Source: an uncultured Sphingomonadales bacterium (GTDB taxonomy: Bacteria > Pseudomonadota > Alphaproteobacteria > Sphingomonadales > Sphingomonadaceae). Taken from it: 19,409 bases of DNA. Shown piece by piece: positions 7,352 to 15,171 of the stretch. A model generated the notes under the pieces. The model saw only the letters and a program-made list of their open reading frames with translations. It was not told the DNA's origin and did no database searches. Both the position numbers and the translations under genes were made by a program. The stretch lies in NCBI GenBank assembly GCA_903868655.1, contig CAIPWG010000162.1, forward strand, positions 1 to 19,409. The letters run 5' to 3'. Within the stretch, counting starts at the first letter, position 1. Each line of letters begins with the position of its first letter.

Positions 7352-8448
7352 AGCGCCAACGGCCCGTGTGCAATATGCGGCAGTACGTGACGGGCGAACA
7401 GGTCAGCCTCTTGCGCATGAGGATAACCCGACAGAATGAATGCCTCGATCCCTTCGGCCTGATAGGCGCGCAGTTTGGCCAGTACCTGATCGGGCGTACC
7501 GACAATCGCCGCACCGCAGCCCGAACGCGCGCGACCGATCCCGGTCCACAAATTGTCTTCGACAAACCCGTCGCCACCCGCAGCTTTGCGCAATTCGGCC
7601 TGCCTTTGCACACCGAAGTTCTTGGCATCGAGCGATTGTTCGCGGATCGCCTGGCCCGCCGCATCGTCCAGTTTGGAAAGCAGGCGGTCGGCATAGTCAC
7701 GCGCCTCTTCCTCGGTATCGCGCACGATTACATGCGCGCGGTATCCGAATTTCAGCGTGCGACCGAACCGTGCCGCGCGGGCAGTCATATCGGCGATCGT
7801 GTCGCGCACTTTGTCCATCGTATCGGGCCACATCAGATAGACATCGGCGCCTTGTGCTGCGCATTCGCGCGCCTCGTGGCTCAGCCCGCCAAAGTAGAAC
7901 GCCGGGCATTTACCCGAAATCGTCGTCACGCGCGGCGGATCGAGCTTCAACTGGTAAAACTCGCCCTGATGGTCGAGCGCTTCGCCGTTAAGCAGCGTGC
8001 GCACGATCTGCATCACTTCGGTCGCGCGGGCATAGCGCGGGCCAGACGCAATCGTCTCGCCCGGCATGTCCGACGAGATGATATTGACGTTGAGCCGCCC
8101 GGCAGTGCCCGCCGCGTCTGGGCCCAGAATACGGTCAAGCGTGGCAATGCGTCGCGCCAGTTGCGGTGGCCAATCTTCGCCGATCCGTGTTGCCCACAGC
8201 AGCTTGATCCGCCGCACCATTGGCGCCACCGCAGCGGCAAAAGCGGTGGTGTCGAGCCCGAGGCTATAGCCCGACGGCAGCAGGATATTGTCAAACCCGC
8301 CTTCTTCGGCGCGCAGGACGATATTGCGGCAATGCTCCCAGCTCGATTTGAGCTGATCATCGGGAACGCCCAGAAACTCGTAATCGTCGTCGCACAGCGC
8401 CGAAAACCAGGCGATTTCGCACGACGGTGCGGTGACTGGTCCGGTCAT
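7348..8448 (-). CDS. smoC: SsuD-like FMNH2-dependent sulfoquinovose monooxygenase (SmoC role)
   Basis: A 366-residue bacterial-luciferase-like TIM barrel. ATG 8448 is chosen because it overlaps the reductase stop as ATGA and has GGAG about 10 bases upstream. It has the alkanesulfonate monooxygenase (SsuD) landmarks: RIATLDRI with GRLNVNIISS (about 100-126), GYRAHVIVRDTEEEARDY with Arg237 and His239 (SsuD Arg226/His228), the lid-loop ARSGCGAAIVGTP (about 307-319, SsuD Arg297 region) and LSGYPHAQEADLF with Tyr342 (SsuD Tyr331). In the sulfo-SMO pathway this enzyme uses O2 and reduced FMN to cleave the C-S bond of sulfoquinovose, giving 6-oxo-glucose and sulfite. Family membership is certain. 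The SQ substrate rests on the neighbouring sulfoquinovosidase and aldo/keto reductase. Taken alone, it could act on other alkanesulfonates. No flavin reductase partner is in the window. Confidence 0.87.
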   Translation of the reverse strand: MTGPVTAPSCEIAWFSALCDDDYEFLGVPDDQLKSSWEHCRNIVLRAEEGGFDNILLPSGYSLGLDTTAFAAAVAPMVRRIKLLWATRIGEDWPPQLARRIATLDRILGPDAAGTAGRLNVNIISSDMPGETIASGPRYARATEVMQIVRTLLNGEALDHQGEFYQLKLDPPRVTTISGKCPAFYFGGLSHEARECAAQGADVYLMWPDTMDKVRDTIADMTARAARFGRTLKFGYRAHVIVRDTEEEARDYADRLLSKLDDAAGQAIREQSLDAKNFGVQRQAELRKAAGGDGFVEDNLWTGIGRARSGCGAAIVGTPDQVLAKLRAYQAEGIEAFILSGYPHAQEADLFARHVLPHIAHGPLAL

Positions 8449-9359
8449 GGCAGTTTTTCTCCACGTGCGGCGACGAGCACCGCGTACCAGTCGGTGCGCG
8501 ACCATTGCACTGTTGTTGCCGTGGCGGCTTCGGCAATACGCGCGGCGTTTTGCGAACCGACAATCGGTATGATCCCGGCCGGATGTGCTATGACCCAGCT
8601 ATAGGCGGCTACTGTGCGGCTGATCCCGAGCGGTGCGGCCACGGCATCGAGTGCGGCGGCCACGGCTTTGTCGCGTGCGGTTTCGGGCATGGCGATCCGT
8701 CCTCCACCCAGCGGCGACCAGGCGAGGGGGGTCAGGCCCAGCATCATTGCCTGATCCAGTTCGCCATTTTCAAAACAGGCGATGCGCAGCGGGCTGATTT
8801 CGGGCTGGGTCGTGGCCAGCGGCTGGCCCAGAAAGTGTTGGAGCGCTGCGGTCTGATGGATGGTGAAATTTGATACGCCCAAGGCGCGGATCTTGCCCGC
8901 CGCCACCGCAGAATCGAGCGTGCGCGCCACTTCATGGGGATGGGCCAAAATGTCGGGGCGATGGATTTGCCACAAGTCGATGCAATCCACCCTCAGCCGT
9001 TTCAGCGACGCCTCGATCGCTGCGTTGAGATAGGCCGTGCTTTGATCATAGGGTAGCGGCGGCAGGATTCCCCCCTTGCTGGCCAGCACCATGCGATCGC
9101 GCAAGGCTGGTTCCGCCCGCAGCACGTCGCCCAACAGGGCTTCGGCATCGCCAAATCCGGCATGACCATCAAATCCGTATATATCGGCCGTATCGAGCAG
9201 CGTGATCCCGGCTTCGAGTGCTGCATGAACCAGCGTTGCCGCCTCGGTCGCGGTGCGGCCATTTTCGGCAAGCCGCCACATGCCCCAGGCCAGTGGCGAT
9301 ACGGTCAGCGATGATGTCCCGAGCGCGCGGGAAACTGGGGGCAATGGCAATAGGCTCAT
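8445..9359 (-). CDS. smoB: Aldo/keto reductase, probable 6-oxo-glucose reductase (SmoB role)
   Basis: A 304-residue NAD(P)H-dependent oxidoreductase with an (alpha/beta)8 fold. ATG 9359 overlaps the LacI-gene stop as ATGA; reading frames further upstream lie inside that gene. The AKR catalytic tetrad is complete: Asp56 and Tyr61 in LLDTADIYG, Lys95 in LASKGG, and His133 in DLWQIHRPD. GVSNF (about 170) and IPIVGSQNAARI near the C-terminus are the usual substrate-pocket and cofactor-binding motifs. In the oxidative desulfurization pathway of SQ, an AKR reduces 6-oxo-glucose, the product of the monooxygenase, to glucose. Its overlap with the monooxygenase start and its place in a five-gene overlapping operon support that role. 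Substrate and cofactor preference are inferred. Its stop overlaps the next start, which points to translational coupling. Confidence 0.85.
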   Translation of the reverse strand: MSLLPLPPVSRALGTSSLTVSPLAWGMWRLAENGRTATEAATLVHAALEAGITLLDTADIYGFDGHAGFGDAEALLGDVLRAEPALRDRMVLASKGGILPPLPYDQSTAYLNAAIEASLKRLRVDCIDLWQIHRPDILAHPHEVARTLDSAVAAGKIRALGVSNFTIHQTAALQHFLGQPLATTQPEISPLRIACFENGELDQAMMLGLTPLAWSPLGGGRIAMPETARDKAVAAALDAVAAPLGISRTVAAYSWVIAHPAGIIPIVGSQNAARIAEAATATTVQWSRTDWYAVLVAARGEKLP

Positions 9360-10369
9360 GGGTTTATCCTGGCGGGAGGAGCGACCGAAGCACGTTCGAT
9401 CATGGTATGGGGCAGGCGGCGGTGGTTGATGTCTCCGCCGGCGATAAGAATTTCGGTGGCTGTGCGGGCCAGTTCGGCCATCGGTTGATGGATCGTGGTC
9501 AGCGCGGGCCACACCGTGCGGGCCAGCGTGGTGTCATCAAATCCTGCCACCGACAATTGATCGGGCAAAGTCAGCCCGCGCCCATGGGCGACGGCCAGTA
9601 CGCCTGCCGCCATATCATCGTTGGCGGCAAAAATGGCGCTCGGTGGGTGGGGCAAATCGAGCAAGATCCCGCCTGCTGCCATGCCGCTTTCAAAATCGAA
9701 CGCGCCGGGCATGACCAATTGTGGTTCAAACGCGATGCCGCCGCGATCGAGTGCGCGGCGATAGCCAAACAGACGGTCATCGCTGGCCATATGATTGGGA
9801 TGGCCTTTGATGAATCCGATGCGGCGATGCCCCATATTGATCAAATGGGTGGTCATATCGTCGGCGGCTTGCGCATCGTCCATGAACACCGAAGACGTCA
9901 GTGCATGGTTGGTGCCCGGCGAAATGCGCACAAACGGGATGTTGAGGGCATCCAGCGCCTCCAGCACGGCAACGCAGTCGGTCACAGGCGACGACAGGAC
10001 TATGCCGTCGACGTGGGTTTCGCTGACCAGTCCACGCACCTGATCGCCCACATCGGGATCGGCGACATCGACGGGTTGGGCCAGCAGGCGAATGCCGTTG
10101 GCCTTGCAGCATTCCCAGCAACCGGTCTGGATCTGGAACATGTAATAGGGGCTGTGATTGTCGTAGATCAGTGCAATCTGGTTCGACTTTGCACCTGACA
10201 GGATGCGTGCGGCGATGCTGGGGTAGAAATCCAGTTCCTGCATTGCGCGCTCGACTTTTTCGCGCATCGCCGCGCTGACATAAGGGTGGCCATTCAGCAC
10301 ACGGCTCACGGTCTTGACCGCGACGCCTGCACGCAAAGCGACATCGCGGATATTGGCGCGCTCGCTCAT
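9356..10369 (-). CDS. LacI-family transcriptional regulator of the sulfoquinovose operon
   Basis: A 337-residue regulator. ATG 10369 overlaps the GH31 stop as ATGA. Residues 7-30 are the LacI helix-turn-helix (IRDVALRAGVAVKTVSRVLNG). The hinge helix is YPSIAARILSG at about 48-58 (Val-Lys occupies the recognition positions that are Tyr-Gln in LacI). From about 65 there is a periplasmic-binding-protein-like effector domain: ALIYDNHSPYY, VDGIVLSSPV, HRRIGFIKG, IFAANDDMAAG and VAGFDD. It should bind a sugar and release or gain DNA contact. In the smo cluster of Agrobacterium a LacI-type gene (smoD) sits in the same functional context. Here it is the second gene of the operon it would control, so it is probably autoregulated. 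The likely effector is SQ, SQ-glycerol or a later intermediate (inference). Candidate operators are the 19-base elements at 12436-12454 and 5084-5102. Confidence 0.95.
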   Translation of the reverse strand: MSERANIRDVALRAGVAVKTVSRVLNGHPYVSAAMREKVERAMQELDFYPSIAARILSGAKSNQIALIYDNHSPYYMFQIQTGCWECCKANGIRLLAQPVDVADPDVGDQVRGLVSETHVDGIVLSSPVTDCVAVLEALDALNIPFVRISPGTNHALTSSVFMDDAQAADDMTTHLINMGHRRIGFIKGHPNHMASDDRLFGYRRALDRGGIAFEPQLVMPGAFDFESGMAAGGILLDLPHPPSAIFAANDDMAAGVLAVAHGRGLTLPDQLSVAGFDDTTLARTVWPALTTIHQPMAELARTATEILIAGGDINHRRLPHTMIERASVAPPARINP

Positions 10370-12366
10370 CCTGCCATAACCTCGTGCAGCCCTTCGAACA
10401 GCGCGGCATGTTGGCTGCCCATGCGATAAAAAACCGGAGGCAGGCCGATCGGTGCTGCAATGACATGCGCGCCCGGCATCACATCGGTTCCCGTCCAGAC
10501 ATGGCGCCATGACCCGTCACCCGGAATGACGACGGTGCGTTCCACTGCTCCTGCTTCGATGACCGGCGCAACCAGCAGGTCTTCGCCATAAAGAAATTGA
10601 TCCTGCACGGGGTAAAGTTCGGGATTGTCAGCGTAATGCAAAAACAGCGGCCGTTGTACCGGCAATCCCGTGGCAACCGCCTCGTCGCATAGCAGGCGAA
10701 CATAAGGCGCCAGATGCGCATGGACCCGGCTCCACCGGGCAAAACAGTCAAGCAATTCAGGTGTGCTGTCGTATTGCAGATTGTCGTCGGGCCGGTTGCC
10801 TTCGTGGCTGCGCATGACCGGCGCGAATGCGGCCAGTTCGCACCAGCGCTGCATCAGCTCGACGCTGCGCACATTGCCGTGGAGCGAGGTATATCCGCCG
10901 CAATCCGAATGGCTGTATGCATTGCCGACGAGGCCCGCCGACAAACTGGCGGTGATCACCGTGCCAATGCCATCATGGCGCGTGAAATCGACCGATTGGT
11001 CGCCGGCCCACAGCAGCGGGCAATAGCGCGAAACTCCCGAAAAACCCGCGCGCATGAAAAACAGCGCATCGCCCTGCTGCCCGCGCGCAGCCAGCGCAGC
11101 ATCGTTGACTTGCGCCCACAGCACTGGCCACAGGTTGTGCGCCGCCATCGCATCAATTCCGCTGGCCAGCCGCACGTCGGTCGGCAGATATTCGCCAAAA
11201 TCGGCCATCCATCCCGCGATGCCGATATCGAGCATTTCCTGCGCCAGCACCCGCGTCGCAAACCATTCGCAGGTTTCGGGCCGCGTGAAATCGATCACGC
11301 CGCAATCAAATTCGCCGAAATCGACCAGATAGGGCACATTGCTGTCTCGCCGCAGCGCCAGATGGCCGCCTGCCACCGCCTCGCCATACAGGGCGCCATC
11401 GACGGCAAGGTAGGGATTCGCATAAGCCATGAAGCGAATCCCGCGTGTTTTCAGGTGCGCGATCCGGTTAGGCAAGTCGGGGTAGCGGGTGCGGCTGTAT
11501 TGCCAATCCCAGAACAGGCGGCGGCCAAAGCTGGTTTCGCGAATGCCGGCCCAATCTTCGCACCACAGCGCAGACACTGCTGTGCCAGCAGCCAGAAACC
11601 GGTCAAGCCGGTCGAAGCTGGCCTCGCCCTCTTTCAACCCGACAATCGCGCCGCCAATCGCCCAATCGGGCAGTGCCCGGGGCCTGCCGAAATGTGCGGA
11701 TATTTGCCCGACAAGCGCCTGCGGATCCTCTGCCGCGAACACGTCGAACCGCGCGATTGCCTCCCAAATCTCGACTTCGTGCCAGGCTGGATTGCTGAAA
11801 TCGAGCACGCTGTAACAGGTCGTCCGGCAATGGACCGCCAGCCAGCGGGAGGTCAGGAAAGTCGGCTGCGGGTAATTGGTGTTCCAGTAATCACCACCAG
11901 CCATGCCGGTGGCGTCCATGATCTGGGTGAGCGCCGTCGATTTGTCACGACCAACTCCCGGTTCGCTGGTCCACATCGGAAAACGCCGGCCATTGAGCGT
12001 GAAATAGCTCATTTGTTCGCCACCGCCCCACACCGTCTCGCCGGGTTGGGCGGCAAAACGTACCCACAGCCGGTCATGGCGTGGGTCGATTGCGGTCAGG
12101 GCAAAGCCGGTACCGTCGAGATCGATCCGCGCGATTGCGGCTTGACCATCGCGCAGCACGATGCCCGCGTCGTCAGCATGCCACTGGCGCGGGATGACTG
12201 TATCATGCGGAGCATCCGTCATATCGAAATTGCCCCGCAGCATCCTGACCGAGGGCTGACCCCGGGCTACTGTCACCGCTGGACAATCAGGGCTATGGGT
12301 CAGCACTGTGCGGCCCGCCAGCACAAGCGAAAACCCCATTTCACTGATTTCGAGGCGCAATTTCAT
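10366..12366 (-). CDS. smoI: GH31 sulfoquinovosidase (KERWY type)
   Basis: A 666-residue retaining alpha-glycosidase that hydrolyses sulfoquinovosides such as SQ-glycerol to free SQ. It has no signal peptide, so it acts in the cytoplasm after uptake. It is closely like YihQ/SmoI: GWMADFGEYLPTD carries the nucleophile Asp389, WAGDQSVDF the acid/base Asp456, and MRSHEGNRPDDN and PLFLHYAD are also typical. The sulfonate-recognition set is Lys245 (GLKEG), Glu270 (WCEDW), Arg283 and Trp286 (GRRLFW), and Tyr492 (GGYTS). This is the K-E-R-W-Y set of Agrobacterium-type enzymes, not the Q-Q-R-W-Y set of E. coli YihQ. Length is normal for the subfamily (GH31_2). It is the first gene of the operon, with a weak GGAA ribosome site before ATG 12366. 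A plain alpha-glucosidase is unlikely because all five sulfonate-site residues are present. Confidence 0.94.
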   Translation of the reverse strand: MKLRLEISEMGFSLVLAGRTVLTHSPDCPAVTVARGQPSVRMLRGNFDMTDAPHDTVIPRQWHADDAGIVLRDGQAAIARIDLDGTGFALTAIDPRHDRLWVRFAAQPGETVWGGGEQMSYFTLNGRRFPMWTSEPGVGRDKSTALTQIMDATGMAGGDYWNTNYPQPTFLTSRWLAVHCRTTCYSVLDFSNPAWHEVEIWEAIARFDVFAAEDPQALVGQISAHFGRPRALPDWAIGGAIVGLKEGEASFDRLDRFLAAGTAVSALWCEDWAGIRETSFGRRLFWDWQYSRTRYPDLPNRIAHLKTRGIRFMAYANPYLAVDGALYGEAVAGGHLALRRDSNVPYLVDFGEFDCGVIDFTRPETCEWFATRVLAQEMLDIGIAGWMADFGEYLPTDVRLASGIDAMAAHNLWPVLWAQVNDAALAARGQQGDALFFMRAGFSGVSRYCPLLWAGDQSVDFTRHDGIGTVITASLSAGLVGNAYSHSDCGGYTSLHGNVRSVELMQRWCELAAFAPVMRSHEGNRPDDNLQYDSTPELLDCFARWSRVHAHLAPYVRLLCDEAVATGLPVQRPLFLHYADNPELYPVQDQFLYGEDLLVAPVIEAGAVERTVVIPGDGSWRHVWTGTDVMPGAHVIAAPIGLPPVFYRMGSQHAALFEGLHEVMAG

Positions 12367-12435
12367 GCGATTTCCGTGGTTTGACCTTAGTCTGCCCGGC
12401 GCTGGTTGCCGAAGCGCGGTATTTTTAGGTCACTG

Positions 12436-12454
12436 TATGACACCGATTGACATA
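12436..12454 (-). promoter_or_regulatory. Palindromic candidate operator upstream of the sulfoquinovosidase operon
   Basis: On the minus strand TATGTCAATCGGTGTCATA has arms TATGnCA/TGnCATA (six paired positions on each side of the centre) and contains CGGTGTCATA, repeated before the MFS gene. It ends 69 bases before the GH31 start and overlaps the candidate -10. A repressor bound here would block transcription. It is the most plausible target for the LacI-family protein encoded in the operon, but this has not been shown. Confidence 0.5.
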
Positions 12455-12477
12455 TCGAGCGCGTAACGGCAAATCAA
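12449..12477 (-). promoter_or_regulatory. Candidate promoter of the sulfoquinovosidase operon
   Basis: On the minus strand TTGATT (12477-12472) and TATGTC (12454-12449) are 17 bases apart, giving four of six and three of six consensus matches. Initiation near 12442 would leave a leader of about 75 bases. The -10 lies inside the palindromic element, as expected for a repressed promoter. The match is weak and is offered mainly because of that overlap. Confidence 0.3.
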
Positions 12478-12637
12478 CCGACAAAAGCGGGACCGGATCA
12501 GACTTCGGGACACCGGGAGGCCGTACGGGGCAAGGTCAGGTGCAAGGGCAAAGCCCGCGCGCAGACCGGCAGAGAGGATGAGTGGCATGATATCACCGCG
12601 ACACGAAACCACCGCGTGCCCAAGCCGCCGGGCATCG

Positions 12638-12666
12638 TTGTGCCTGGCCGGACTTTAATCTCTACA
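12638..12666 (+). promoter_or_regulatory. Candidate promoter of the TonB-dependent receptor
   Basis: TTGTGC and TCTACA are separated by exactly 17 bases. The perfect -35-like TTGACA just downstream (12674-12679) has no A/T-rich -10 at the right distance. The leader would be about 110 bases. Prediction by eye only. Confidence 0.28.
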
Positions 12667-12782
12667 AATTGAATTGACATAAAGAGGCCCGGACGCCAAG
12701 CCCTGCCGCAAGAGGGGAAAGCGGACGGCATTATCGCTACAGGACAGGCGTGACACGCGCCAACCTCACAGGGGAGAACGAC

Positions 12783-15146
12783 ATGAGATCGACATATTGT
12801 GTATTGGCCGCGCTGCCACTTGTGGCTCTGGTTGCTTCGCCCGCGCTGGCCGCTGTCGCGCCCGCTGTGGCCGCTACGTCTGCTGCGACGGCGCCTGACG
12901 AAATTATTGTGACCGCGCAAAAACGGTCGGAGCCTCTGCAAAAAGTGCCCGTCGCTATCACTGTTGTGTCGGGCGATGCCATGGCGCGCCTGTCCACCAA
13001 CAATATCGAAGATACGCAGCGGCTTGTGCCAGCGCTGACGTTCGTCAAAGGCGACACCAGCCTCAATTCCGCGCTGTTTCTGCGTGGCCTTGGCACGGTC
13101 AGCTTTTCGATCGCTGCCGAACCCAGTGTGACCAGTGTGCTTGACGGCGTCGTGCTGGCGCGTGCGGGCGAAAGCTTTGGCGACCTTTACGATATCGATC
13201 GGGTTGAAGTGCTGCGCGGGCCGCAGGGCACCCTGTTCGGCAAGAATGCATCTGCCGGTGTCATCAACATCGTGACCAAAGAGCCAGGCAAGACGCTGGG
13301 TGGGTATGTCGATGTCGAAGGTTTCAGCGGCGGTGAATACAAGGCGAAGCTCAATCTGGGCGGACCGGTTGGTGACAATTGGCGCGCGGGCGTGACGGCG
13401 TTCTACAGCGATTACAAGGGCAACATCTGGGATCAGACGACCCAGAGCAAGATCAATGGCTACAAGCATTTCGGTTTGCGCGGCCAATTGATCGGTGACG
13501 TGACGCCGAACCTGCATGTCAAGCTGATCGCCGATTATCGCAAGGCCGAAGATGAGTGCTGCGCGTTTGTCGTTGGCGCGCTCAATCCCGCTCCCAATGC
13601 AACGCAAGTGTTGCAGCAGACCATTCTGGCCCCGGCGCTGGGCGGCGCAACGCGGCAAAGCATCCAGAGCCTGCCCAACCGGACCGAGGAAGAAACCTAC
13701 GGCGTTTCCTTGCAGGCAGATCTGGCCCTGGGCACGCATACGCTGACCTCGATCACGTCATGGCGCAAATGGAACAACGAGGAAATTCGCGACGGTGACT
13801 GGGTTGATCAGGTCTACCGCCAGGTTCCATTGATCCATGACGACGGTCCGGAAGGCGCGCATACCTTTACCCAGGAATTGCGTTTGACCTCACCGACCGG
13901 GGGCTTCCTCGATTATGTGCTTGGCGCGTTTTACTATCAGGCGGTGGCGCAACGCACGTATACGCGGTCAGATACATATTGCACCGCCACGACCGCAACG
14001 GTGCAGGCGAATGGTCTCACCCCGTGCCCGGCCAATGTCTCGACTATCGTCAATGCGGTAGGGGTCGGCGTGTTCGGTTCGACCTTTGACAATGTGGCGG
14101 CTTATGGTCAGGCGACATGGCATTTCGCGCCGACTGTCCGCCTGGTCACGGGGCTGCGGTACACGCATGACAAAGTCTCGGCCTATGACACCCGCACCGA
14201 TACGCTGAACGGAATTGTCGGACCAGCCGGCATCGGGGCGAATTTCGACGCCAATGTTGCCAAGGGCGGCACCTTTAACGGCACGCCGTGGACGGGCTCC
14301 ACGAGCGCGAGCAATGTCTCGGGCAAGGCTGCGCTCGAATACGATATTGCGCGCGATCACATGCTCTACGCCAGCTATTCACGCGGTTACAAAGGCCCGG
14401 CGTTCAACGTGTTTTTCAACATGTCGGCAGCCAACACCGCGCCGATCGCGGCTGAAAACTCGAATGCGTTCGAAGTCGGATTGAAGAACAGCTTCGATCA
14501 CGGCCGCTTCATCTTCAACGTCGACGGGTTTTATACCAAGGTATACAATTATCAGGCCAATTATCCGACAACGGTGAACGGTACAGTGACAACCACCATC
14601 ATCAACGCGGGCAATGTGTCGACCCGTGGCGGCGAAGTGGAGCTGCTGTTCCGGCCGAACCGCCAACTGACGATCAACGCCGGTTACAATTACACCGATG
14701 CCCGTGTTGACCAGTTTCTTCAGCCGCCGGCTGCGCAAGCGGCCAACTACATTGCTTCGGGCACGCCCCTCGCGTTTGCGCCCAAGAACAAGGGCAGTCT
14801 TGGCGCGACATATACCGCCGAACCGCAAGGCCTGCCGTTTGCACTGGAATTCAACGGCTTGGCGGCTTACACCGACAAGCAGGTATCCACGCTGGCGCCA
14901 ACCAACACGGCCGCGCAAATCACTGCATTCCAGCAGCAGATCCTGAAAGCCTATACCCAGGTCGATATCAGCGTGGCCGCCGTCGATCTGGCCAAGCACT
15001 ATCGTCTGGCGTTCGTGGTGAAAAACCTGTTCAACGACCACTATGCCTCGACCATCGGCAGTGGCGGTCCGTTCGGCTCATACATCTATCAAATCCCGCG
15101 CGACTCCGATCGCTACTGGGGTGTGACACTGCGCTACAATTTCTGA
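12783..15146 (+). CDS. TonB-dependent outer-membrane receptor, probable sulfoquinovoside uptake
   Basis: A 787-residue receptor. ATG 12783 follows GGGGAG by about 8 bases; an in-frame GTG at 12750 lacks this. Residues 1-24 are a signal peptide (cleavage near ALA/AVA). EIIVTAQKR at about 40-48 is the TonB-box region typical of sphingomonad receptors. The plug domain runs to about 165 (VPVAITVVSG, LFLRGLGT, DIDRVEVLRGPQGTLFGKNASAGVINIVT). A 22-strand barrel follows and ends in ...WGVTLRYNF with the terminal Phe. Such receptors take up scarce ligands with energy from TonB-ExbBD. The gene is divergent from the sulfoquinovosidase operon with a shared regulatory gap, so SQ, SQ-glycerol or deacylated sulfolipid is the likely ligand (inference). 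An iron-chelate role cannot be excluded from sequence alone. A hairpin terminator follows. Confidence 0.95.
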   Translation: MRSTYCVLAALPLVALVASPALAAVAPAVAATSAATAPDEIIVTAQKRSEPLQKVPVAITVVSGDAMARLSTNNIEDTQRLVPALTFVKGDTSLNSALFLRGLGTVSFSIAAEPSVTSVLDGVVLARAGESFGDLYDIDRVEVLRGPQGTLFGKNASAGVINIVTKEPGKTLGGYVDVEGFSGGEYKAKLNLGGPVGDNWRAGVTAFYSDYKGNIWDQTTQSKINGYKHFGLRGQLIGDVTPNLHVKLIADYRKAEDECCAFVVGALNPAPNATQVLQQTILAPALGGATRQSIQSLPNRTEEETYGVSLQADLALGTHTLTSITSWRKWNNEEIRDGDWVDQVYRQVPLIHDDGPEGAHTFTQELRLTSPTGGFLDYVLGAFYYQAVAQRTYTRSDTYCTATTATVQANGLTPCPANVSTIVNAVGVGVFGSTFDNVAAYGQATWHFAPTVRLVTGLRYTHDKVSAYDTRTDTLNGIVGPAGIGANFDANVAKGGTFNGTPWTGSTSASNVSGKAALEYDIARDHMLYASYSRGYKGPAFNVFFNMSAANTAPIAAENSNAFEVGLKNSFDHGRFIFNVDGFYTKVYNYQANYPTTVNGTVTTTIINAGNVSTRGGEVELLFRPNRQLTINAGYNYTDARVDQFLQPPAAQAANYIASGTPLAFAPKNKGSLGATYTAEPQGLPFALEFNGLAAYTDKQVSTLAPTNTAAQITAFQQQILKAYTQVDISVAAVDLAKHYRLAFVVKNLFNDHYASTIGSGGPFGSYIYQIPRDSDRYWGVTLRYNF

Positions 15147-15171
15147 AGAAACCCGGCTTCGGACAACGGAC

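Larger units (their letters stand above)
12367..12782. other. Divergent regulatory region between sulfoquinovosidase operon and TonB receptor
   Basis: About 415 bases without a supported gene; a 60-codon frame on the minus strand (12430-12612) has no recognisable features. It holds the palindromic element at 12436-12454 next to a candidate promoter for the operon, a direct repeat ATTGACATANNGAG at 12446-12459 and 12673-12686, an 8-base palindrome TGATATCA at 12588-12595, and a candidate receptor promoter at 12638-12666. Confidence 0.6.

Noticed and set aside
7348..8448. Reading the locus as a general alkanesulfonate (ssu) operon
   Set aside because: There is no SsuABC transporter or SsuE, and the operon starts with a sulfoquinovosidase and includes an aldo/keto reductase, which fits SQ degradation better.
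10714..12384. Long plus-strand open frame of 556 codons
   Set aside because: It is antisense to the GH31 sulfoquinovosidase, which has all catalytic residues.
12430..12612. Small 60-codon gene on the minus strand in the divergent promoter region
   Set aside because: It has no family resemblance or clear ribosome site, and it overlaps the predicted operator and promoter.
12674..12679. Perfect -35 hexamer TTGACA before the TonB receptor
   Set aside because: The next 16-18 bases lead into G/C-rich sequence with no -10-like hexamer, so it is kept only as part of the direct repeat.
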